Shown piece after piece: positions 42,339-51,038 of a DNA stretch of 64,000 nt. The stretch comes from Myoxocephalus aenaeus. Its lineage: Eukaryota > Chordata > Actinopteri > Perciformes > Cottidae. The translations under genes and the position numbers were made by a program. Position 1 is the first letter of the stretch, and each line of letters starts with the position of its first letter. The notes beneath the pieces are model-generated. The model did not search any database. It was given only the letters and a program-made list of their open reading frames with translations, and was not told the origin of the DNA. The stretch covers positions 4,093,001 to 4,157,000 of the forward strand of contig JBAMJR010000097.1 in assembly GCA_038501785.1 (NCBI GenBank). The letters run 5' to 3'.

Positions 42339-44167
42339 TTAAGTGCACCTTTTTTTTGTGGAAATATATCCTTTTTATATCCTTAAAAGTTGTATTATAT
42401 CTGTTCATTGTTAAGCATATGACATGTCATTTAAATTGTGTTTTGGCAGTAATCAGGAATACAACTGTTTTATTTAACAACATCTACAATAGCGACTTTT
42501 GAGATACACCTTTTCATGCTTCATTACATTCCAAAATCTGGCATAAGGGCTTAATGTAGCATTAACACTGCACCATTGCATGTTTCATTTACATGTCTTT
42601 GTTGAGGATGTGTTGTTTGTACAACAGTGCTTTGTAATGATACTTATGGAAAAGATTAATTTAATCCAGTTGGCAAATTGTTTTTACTGAACGTTCACTC
42701 TTTAAGTTCCAAACATTTCTGGCTGCACAGTCAAATGAGTTAATTCCCAAAGTGTGTGTGAATGACTGAGAAGCGCCAAACGCAAACATGACCCGCATGG
42801 TTGTGTGAATCAGTGATTCGAGCGTTTACTTTAGTCACAGTCCTAGCGTGCACAGTCGCATGTGAAATAGCATCCACATGCTTTGTCGGCTTCCAGTTAG
42901 TTTTTTAAAGTTTCCAGTGCCATGGGTCCATCTAGTGGTGGTTAAACCACAGGACCAGCAACCGAGTGTTACGAGACCAGACCCTATTAAACCGTTTGTA
43001 TTGACAGCCTTCATGATGTCAAATCTAGTTGTTCTCCAATCATGGATATATTACAAGGCCTGCAGCCCAATATGGGATCATTTATGTTTTGTTGCTTTTT
43101 TACTGCATGAATATCTCATCTTTTGTTTTGTCAAAACAATGAAACCTGCCAACTTCAGTTTGGTAAAATGTATGTTGTGACTCTACGTCTAATAATTGTC
43201 ATGTGTTTTAATGACTATGGGGGAAATGGTGCATGTTACTGGACCATAATAGAGATGGGGGAAGATGGTTTGACTCTCCAAAGACACACCACAGACAAGG
43301 AATGACCCTGAACTGGAGCAACACTCCTCAGTGAACGGACATGAAAACCCCGAAATGCAACTAGGAACAATATTTGAACGATAAGGCCTCTGTGGCTGCA
43401 AACTTCTTACACAGACAGAAAGCACTTTGTACGAGGAGCTGTTCGCCTCACTGCTCCCCCTGGAGGCCAGTGGCAGACTGCACTGCTGAATGAGTGTATC
43501 ACCTATTCTTTTCTATTAGACCCGTTGCAATGAACTGCACAGGTCATATTAGTAACTATGTACCAAATGTTATTCTCAGCACAAACACGATGACTATGTA
43601 CAGGGTGCATTGTAGATGTAAATTGGCTACATTTCCTTATCCAAAAGCACACTTTATTATAATATGGGCACATTACTATGCATGTAACATATTCAGGGTA
43701 TTTTGTGCTTTTAGTTTCTCAATCAGCAAGATGACTACTGGCACTCCAAAACACTCAAGCACCTGCTATATTCATGGGTACCAAATAATAAAAAACTCTG
43801 GACCTTTGTCCTGTGCCACTGTTGGTGTTTGCTTCTCTACGTTACGTCTCCTCTGTTTCAGTTTACAGTAGATCTGATGTATTTTCCAGTTGTGTTTTCT
43901 CTATTTGCTGCGTTTTTCCTAAAAGCTTTGCATTTGTTGTTTTTTTCTTCGTTTTTGTTGTCACCATCTGCATGAGTTTCTTGATACATATACATAGTGT
44001 ATTGAGCTCTCAGGGCTACCCAACAATGTATTTTGCCTTGTTTCTGTGTTTACCGCCACACACACACACACACAATGTTTGTATTTGTTTGTGTAGCAGT
44101 CCTCATCAGTAACAATATTTATCTACTTGCATCAAGAAACCTAGAGGTTTAGCAGTAGGTCGTCAGC

Positions 44168-44792
44168 TAGTGATGGCGAGATGAAGCTTCCTGAAGCATT
44201 GAAGCTTTCCATCCAATTGGTTCGGTCATGGGCCGAAGCTTCATGGGGCTTCATTTGCTCCACTGCGCCACCAAGTGGACATACATGTAAAACTTGTGTC
44301 TATCTTTATGATATAATGGCGGGGTCAAAATCAAAGGTGGAAACAAATTGGGAAAAAAGTTGTGATGTGACTGTGGGTCAGTGGTTAGATTACCCGTCTT
44401 TCAGTCAGAGGATCGGTGTTTCGAGCCTCGGCTCCGCTAGTCCATGTTGATGTGTCTAATTTTATTTTTTTTTAAATAAGAACTTTTCCACAGTGCTGGG
44501 CTTTTTGAGACTATTTTGCCTGCTTTATAAAATACCCTTTCACAGGCACAGATGACGCTGGGGTACAGAGAGGAAGGGGGAAATCCATTGAGTTTCGCTG
44601 CCCCTTATTTCAAATCGCACCCACGAACCCACGAACCATTTTCTGAATCAGTCACGTGGTACGGCCGGCTCGCGAGGCTTCGAACGTCACCACATACGTC
44701 ATAGACACGAGCCTCGATACGCGCTTCACCAAAATCTACCTGGATTACTCGACACGCGCATCGAAGCCTCGACACGAAAGGACACATCACTA
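44168..44792. mobile_element. non-autonomous hAT element
   Basis: 625 bp with ends tagtgatg...catcacta and an exact 8-bp target duplication tcgtcagc (44160-44167 and 44793-44800). Subterminal regions are rich in gaagctt and tcgaagcctcg inverted motifs. No transposase. A tRNA-like segment lies in the middle. The empty site reconstructs into an older degenerate repeat continuing at 44801. Confidence 0.85.
44369..44444 (+). repeat. tRNA-like segment (pol III box A/B) inside the hAT element
   Basis: 76 bp with a tRNA-like layout: a gggtcagtggttagattaccc D-arm region, a ttcagtc loop with U33, gtttcgagcc as B box, and gact/agtc ends followed by ca. Some stem pairs are broken, so it is more likely a tRNA-derived relic than a working tRNA gene. 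Confidence 0.5.
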
Positions 44793-44800
44793 TCGTCAGC

Positions 44801-44980
44801 TAACACTGCCAAGGCGGATGGGAATTTCATTGTAAGATATTTGGTGTTGACCAAATTCAAATGTTAAACCTGTTGATGAGAATTAAGGGATCACTGAAGT
44901 TATTAGAATTCATCTTGAGGGGGACTGAATAAAGGAATGTTTGACCAGCTTTTGAAAGGGATGCCACACAAAAGGTCCTT
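44801..44980. repeat. degenerate interspersed repeat
   Basis: Contains ggatgggaatttcattgtaa and gagaattaagggatcactga with gaattcatcttgaggggga, resembling a very common percomorph dispersed repeat recalled from other genomes. Family not named. Confidence 0.4.
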
Positions 44981-45289
44981 TAAGATGTCTTAGTATAGTA
45001 TGTCATAAAATAGTCATAATAAAGCATGTCAAAAAATATGTAATAGCATAGTCATACATACAATACAATGATTTATGACATTGTATAGTATAACTATATA
45101 GTATTCATTTTTAAATGACATTTATGACATTGTTATGATTTTTAGGACATATTATACGTACTTTTTTTATACGTAAGTTATTACATTTTACTTTAAATGC
45201 TATATTAAAACTTATTACATGATTTATGACTTTTACCATATTTGCTATGACATTTTTATAAAAATATTAAGAAATAATCTATTAGGACT

Positions 45290-45615
45290 GTAACGGGTGG
45301 CGGAAGGACCCAAACGCAATACGACGGAATCGTGAGTGGAGAGCAGAGATTTATTCAGGCAGAGCACACGAGGGAAACAGGAGAGAAGTCCAGACAGGCA
45401 GGGAGACGTGCTGCATGGTCTGGCAGAACACGCAGAACGGTCTGGCAGTGACTGAGTGAAGCAGGGGCTGACATGCCAGAGTGTATGCAGCAGAGTGGAC
45501 AGCTGAGAGTGATAGAGCTGACGAGGTGGGTGTGACTAACAGGTGAACTGAATGAACTGATTAACGTGTGAGAGACAGAGTGGCAGAAGAGAATAGAAGC
45601 TGAACTGTGACAAGG
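45290..45615. repeat. interspersed element interrupting the tandem array
   Basis: About 325 bp of balanced GC content between gactgtaacgggtggcgg and gaactgtgacaaggac, flanked on both sides by the AT-rich array. It contains cagagatttattcaggcag and purine-rich stretches. I recognise the style of a dispersed teleost repeat but cannot name the family. Confidence 0.5.
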
Positions 45616-46728
45616 ACATGTTAAAAAAAAATCATAGTATAGTACGTAGCAAAAATTACGACAAAAGTAATCGTATAGTCTGTAAAAAAAAGTCAGCCCA
45701 TAATGTTTTTAAAAGGTCAACAACTTATACTATAAATAATAATAATACTAAACTATGTTGAAAAAAAAAAAACTATGTTGAAACAAGTCATAGTATTGTA
45801 TTAAACAAAAAAAACTATAGTTTATTAAAAAAACTAAATACAAAAGTATAAGGCTCATTAAAAGGTCATATTCCGAAGAAAAAGAAACGTGTCGAAAAAA
45901 CTATAGTATAGAACGGTGAATAGAATACTACAAAAAGTGAGTATGGAATATTGAAAAAAGCCAAATCTAATTAACTTTGATTCAATTGTATTTGTATAAC
46001 TGAATATCACAAATAAAAAAAATCATACTACAGTATGTTGAAAAATAAGAGTCATAAAAAAGTCTAAATACATAGTAAAGTCATGGTATAGTACTTAGAA
46101 AAAGGTTAATTAAATAGTGCTTCTAAAAAAAGTCGTGGTATAGTATGCATTAAAAAAAGAATCAGTGTCAAATGTAAAAAAACAAATTGAATAAATAGTC
46201 ATAGTACAGTTTAGATATTTTTGTAATCATTATATACTAGGTATTGTATACTATTTGTCAATATTTTGAGTGAAAGACCAAGAGGATAAAATATTTTTTC
46301 ACAGCCTGTTTTGCTCATATTTACTAAGGGTGCCAATAATTATGGAGGGCACTATAGTATAGTATGTTGGAAAAGAAAGTCAGAGTATAGTATAGTATGT
46401 TGGAAAAAAATTCAAATGCATAGAAATCCTGCTATATTATGTTGAAAAAACACTACAAGAAAATTATGATATATTATGTTGAAAGAAAACTAATAGCAAA
46501 GTATGTGATGAGAAAAGTCATAGTATGTGGAAATAAAGCCATCAGTCATTTCAAAAGAAATGTCAACAGTCACATTGTTATGTCAAAGAAAAGAGAAGTT
46601 GGAAAGATATAAAAGAATATTTGTATAATCATACATCATAAAAATGTCAGACATAAAAATGTAAAAATATTGCATTTCATAAAAAGGTCATAGTAGATTA
46701 TGTCAAAAAAGTGTCTATACTATATTGT

Positions 46729-46786
46729 CATAAAAATTCCCCAAAAATTGCATGGTAGACCATGCAATTTTTTGGGAATTTTTATG
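46729..46786. repeat. 58-bp near-perfect palindrome
   Basis: Two 28-nt arms (46729-46756, 46759-46786) separated by 2 nt, with a single mismatch. The arm begins cataaaaattcccc and ends gcatggt. Confidence 0.9.
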
Positions 46787-46999
46787 CCGTAAAAAAGTCC
46801 CGTCATAGTAGGTCTTAGAAAAGTCAAAACATAACAATAACAAGTCATAGTACAGAATATTATAATACGTACAATATTTGTATACATTTATAATGAAATA
46901 CAAATGACATTAGCATAACAATGTCATATACAATTCATAGTATACTAGTTCTTTAAAAAGTCATTAAAAAAGATTCATGGTAAAACGTCACCTCGTGGC

Positions 47000-47290
47000 T
47001 GTATGCCTCTGCCAGCCAGTCAAGTTGGAATTTACAGCCATCTTTGTGGAAAATCATCACATCATCATTTAAATGATTATGTTTGTATGAAATTGACATA
47101 ATTAGCATATTCATTCTAGACCTATGCCCGAGAATATATTTTGTTAGTGGATATTTGTAACAAATTTGAAGAAATATTCAAGAGAATGTCACGGACGTGA
47201 CGTCACGTTGACCTTGACTTTTGACGAACAAAATATAAAACAGTTCATCTTTGAGTCCAAGAGAAAGGTTGAGCCATGGCTGAAGCATTT
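47000..47290. repeat. degenerate interspersed repeat
   Basis: Contains gaccttgacttttgacgaac and agttcatctttgagtccaag, reminiscent of a widespread teleost repeat. Old and diverged. Confidence 0.35.
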
Positions 47291-47521
47291 CCCTCCCTTA
47301 TACCTGCAGTTAACGTTCAGATCACATACACTGGCAATCGTAAATGTCTCTGACTACATTACTCATACAAGGCTTATAGCAACTAACTTGTGATTTCTTA
47401 AGCAACACCTACAGATCAATAAGAGCTCGCCGTGTCGGAGCCCCTTTTAGTCGTCTTGTTCGTATTTCTGCTTTCACAGACTCAATTTGTGTTTCTTTTT
47501 TTCCTTTTTGTCTGCTCACAG

Positions 47522-47566
47522 AGTCCGAGGGTCACGCCAACCTATCGATCCGAGGATATAATCTAG
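47522..47566 (+). CDS. RGS6: possible alternative RGS6 last exon
   Basis: After a long pyrimidine tract ending gtctgctcacag there is a phase-0 open segment of 14 codons (SPRVTPTYRSEDII) and TAG at 47564-47566. AATAAA follows at 47677-47682. RGS6 is known for several alternative C-termini, and exons 14 and 15 both end in phase 0, so this could replace GKSLTGKRLTGLMQSS. It is supported only by splice and poly(A) signals; I do not recognise the peptide. Confidence 0.3.
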   Translation, partial: SPRVTPTYRSEDII

Positions 47567-47647
47567 GATTTTCCTGCCTATCGGCTGCATTTTCAAGAAG
47601 TCCCCTTGGTCTTTATCAGGAAAAACACTGAACATTACCATTCATTC

Positions 47648-47682
47648 TTTATTATTTTTCTTTATTTTTTCAGAACAATAAA
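47648..47682. terminator. opposed poly(A) signals of RGS6 and DPF3 (candidate)
   Basis: On the minus strand AATAAA occurs at 47653-47648 and 47666-47661. On the plus strand AATAAA is at 47677-47682. The two genes converge here. If both are used, a DPF3 3' UTR of about 3.2 kb would end next to the alternative RGS6 exon at 47522. Confidence 0.35.
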
Positions 47683-49760
47683 AATAGTTTAACAAACAAA
47701 GACTTCTTCATTCTCTCCATTTCAACTCATATTTACAGCTGAAGATGAAACAAACGGCCAGTCGTGTCCATTTCATTTCCTCTTGGCTCCGTTCCCACCC
47801 CGATCCTCCCGCAGGCTTTGACAAGAGTATCAGGGCCTATTGCTGTGTCTTTGACGAGGTATACAGGCTATTCAATGATTGGTGACACACAGTTCGAAGC
47901 AGACATCACTGACTTTTGCATTTAGGAGCGTCTCCTATTGTTCAGAACTGCACCACACTATAGGCCTGTTCATATACGGCAGGTAACATTAAGCAGGTTA
48001 TGATTGATGAACACATGCTTTCACTTACTGGCATGACTTTGGAAGATAAAAGACACAACGACCCATTTCGTTGTGGAAACACCACATACAAAAAGAAGAC
48101 AGGATAATTGAGAAGTCTCAGATCCATTCTTTGTCCAGAGGAGATAAACCGTTGTGTGAAGGGTCCCTGAGGGAAGTGAAGAAAGACGGCTTGAATGCAC
48201 AAATACTTTCGCAAGTCACACCAGACATATAGGATTAATGGTTACCTTCAAAAACGGAGTGGCTATTATTACATTGTAGCGATACTGAATGACCACATGG
48301 AAGGACACAGACCTCTTACACAGTGTGTGCAACCTATGGACCTAAAAGGCTTTTTGATATAGTACTGCAAGCACCTTCTAAATGTCATAAAGCAATTAGG
48401 CCCTCTAAAGCACTCAACGGAAATGTCACACAACTTTGATTTACAGTTTTCTTCTCATTAAGTATGGGGATGAGAGCAGAGTTATGTCTCTCTCGCAACA
48501 ATATTGTTTTCAAATGATGGTTTTCGCTGCTGTCACTCACAATCTGCTGAGACAGTAGATTTTCCAAATGGAAAGCAGAGGGGTTACACCAGGCAAAATC
48601 AGCAGAGACCAGACAAAGTTGAACCTTGTTATTGCAATGTTTTCCTGTAGCATGAGTGTGCAGCATTTAGATTATTTATTTTTTATCTTTATGAGAGTTG
48701 ATTAGAATGGGATCCCCGGTGTAGCGTTATTGTTCCTCCTTGCAAACGGAATACAATCACATGAATCAGGACTACGTTGCTGAACAATCAACAGCAGAGG
48801 AAATGAAAGATGCCTGAGTAGTTGTGGCTATTGTGCACCTGATCAGGACAGAGGTATCAATGCAGTCTGAACAAACCCAAGAAGTCATACTAATCAAACT
48901 TTAAAGAGATCAAAACAGAGAAATATTATACAACAGAGAAAAGATGAAAAAAAAAAAAAAAAAAAAGAAGAGCTAAATTACTGCGACGCATTAGAGTCTG
49001 AATGAGATCAGAGAGGCCCGGGAAATAGAGAGCAAAAACAGACAAAAGGACAGAGGCAGAAAGATAAAAACCTTTGCGTCCATGTCAGGTTATTAATACA
49101 GTAGTCCAGAGGTCTTCATGTAATAGTGGTGGAATTGAGCACCATGTTTATGGCTGGGGGTCAGGGGATCACTGGTCCAATCAGGTTGGAGGGTCATGGC
49201 TGTCAGAGCTGGTTTCCAGTGCAGAGCGGCGGGCTGGCACAGTGATGGGGATAATGACGTCTTAGTGTCACATCGGATCACACGGCAGACACACAGTCAC
49301 AGAGCAGGAGTGGGCAGGCTGGGCCGCGGGGCCCAAAATGCACCAGTTGGGCACAGACAGTCCAAAGGTCTGGCCTTTAGTGTTCCCATAGCTCAGTGGA
49401 GCTCCAGCACAGTGCAGAAAGGATGAAATGAAGCTGGATCTCCTCACATTTCAAATGTTCAGAAGGGATCAATACATATCGTCAAGGGAGCAGTTGCTTC
49501 AATTAAGCCACATGGCCTGTAGAAGTGGAGGATGTCTGTTCATCTGTTTCAGTCAGTTTTTTTCGGCCCAAATCAGAAGGGACATGAAGGCTCCTTCATT
49601 TTTCCAGAGTTTAATCCTTTTCTTCACTGGTCATCCCCACCTCTGGGCCACATGCCAATGTGCTGGGGGTTCCTACGGTACAGGACAGGCAATATGGGTT
49701 AGACTTGCACTTAATATGTCTGAACACGAGTCTACAGCCATAAGGTGAGGCTGTGAATAG

Positions 49761-49876
49761 GCTGCTTAGGGCTAAACGCTAGCATCAGCATGCTAACATG
49801 CTGCTTAGGGCTAAGCAGGCAATCAGCATGCTAACATGCTGCTTAGGGCTAAACGCTAGCATCAGCATGCTAACAT
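49761..49876. repeat. tandem triplication, 38-39-bp unit
   Basis: Three head-to-tail units starting gctgcttagggctaa and ending agcatgctaacat, at 49761, 49800 and 49838. The middle unit differs (aagcaggcaatc). It continues into a more diverged gctaac-rich repeat to about 49970. Confidence 0.85.
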
Positions 49877-50614
49877 GCGCACAACGCCGGTGCTCACATG
49901 CTGATGTTTACTAGGTGTAATGTTTACCATGTTCACCATCTTAGCATGCTAACAAAACCCACATGGCAACCCATTCAGTACTTGTTTAGATAATTTAGTT
50001 TGGACCAACATTTCCAACCCGAGCTAGCATGAGAACGATACAGGAGATTTTGTGATATTCATTTCCAAAGCCAAATAACACGGAATTTGTCTGACTGTAT
50101 ACATACAACACTGCATTTAGAAATAATTACATTTATACTAATCAAGCATCTAAAGAATTTCTTAGATTTATACAATTTTTAAAAAAGAACTTTGCTTACC
50201 TTTCCTTAATTTAGTCATCTATATTATCTGTAAAAAATATATTTAAAGACTTCTTCATCTCCAAACATTTCCAGTGGCCTGTGGCAGTCCTTTCATTGGT
50301 TCCTTCATTTTCATACAAGTTTAATCCAGGGTTAGAGCAGGAGCAGAGACCTTCATAGTCACACCCGACTACTGATTCAAAAACACCCATTAGCTCAAGT
50401 ATGGGTCTGCAATGACATTCATTCATCTCCCAAATGTACTGTATTATTTATGCCTTATTTTCAGTTGTTAAAATTTCTCCAGTGTTTTTTGTTCATAACG
50501 TGTATGCTCCTTCTGCTCCAGTGACGGGAACAAAAATCCCACTCCATCTTCTGTTTTGCAAAGAGACCAAGTCACTTGTCAAGAAACACTGACAGTCGTT
50601 CATAGCCTTGAAAG

Positions 50615-50617
<3 letters not shown>

Positions 50618-50698
<81 letters not shown>
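50618..50698. repeat. (TA)n microsatellite
   Basis: 80-bp TA run about 180 bp downstream (transcript sense) of the DPF3 stop codon, so probably inside its 3' UTR. Confidence 0.98.
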
Positions 50699-50705
<7 letters not shown>

Positions 50706-50877
50706 TGTTCATAAATTATTCAACAATGTTCAGTAGATAAAATACCACTTGCATTTCTGTCCTGAAATTATCACTTTGTGCTTTCTGCAAACAAAAAACA
50801 TTGAAAAAGAAGCAGCAGATTTTTGCCAGAGGTTAATCCATATGAAAAAAAGTATCTTCAAATCTAAATGGTTCTCT

Positions 50878-51038
50878 CTATCTGTGTCGGTTGGATATTC
50901 CGTTGCGCTTTGTGGCGGGCTCTTCCAGCTCATCGTCCTCGAAGCCGTGAAAGGTAGAGGTGTCGCTCTCCGAGGTGGTGCCGAACAGCTCCTCTGCTCC
51001 AGTGAAAGTCCCATCTTCCTTCTCATCTCCGCGGCCAG
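50878..51038 (-). CDS. DPF3: DPF3 terminal exon, DPF3a-type tail
   Basis: Acceptor ctctgtgccag, stop TAG at 50880-50878. Encodes EELFGTTSESDTSTFHGF and EDDELEEP. From memory this matches the tail of human DPF3a almost residue for residue in its core. The FxGF in acidic context fits the motif bound by LEDGF/HRP2-type IBD (TFIIS-N-like) domains. HRP2-DPF3a binding has been reported; I cannot verify it here. Confidence 0.85.

Larger units (their letters stand above)
44985..46985. repeat. AT-rich degenerate tandem repeat array
   Basis: Many imperfect copies of a unit of roughly 25-35 bp combining catagtatagtatgt with a run of A and gtca (e.g. near 46355-46410, 46130-46160 and 46680-46730). Copies vary in length and sequence. 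Interrupted at 45290-45615 by a GC-richer element. Confidence 0.7.
41766..50877. other. RGS6-DPF3 convergent intergenic region
   Basis: Holds the 3' UTRs of both genes and many repeats: an hAT element (44168-44792), an AT-rich tandem array (44985-46985), an interspersed element (45290-45615), a palindrome (46729-46786), a 39-bp triple repeat (49761-49876) and (TA)n (50618-50698). No PHD-finger exon or other gene was recognised on either strand. Confidence 0.7.

Noticed and set aside
44369..44444. Functional tRNA gene
   Set aside because: Acceptor, anticodon and T stems carry mismatches and the segment sits in a transposable element, so it is listed as a tRNA-like repeat.
45000..46985. CRISPR-like repeat array
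   Set aside because: The repeats are degenerate, AT-rich and lack uniform spacers; this is a vertebrate genome.
41766..50877. Search for DPF3b PHD exons
   Set aside because: No minus-strand segment with clustered CxxC and the LLFCDxCDRGYH-type block was seen; reported as absence, by eye only.
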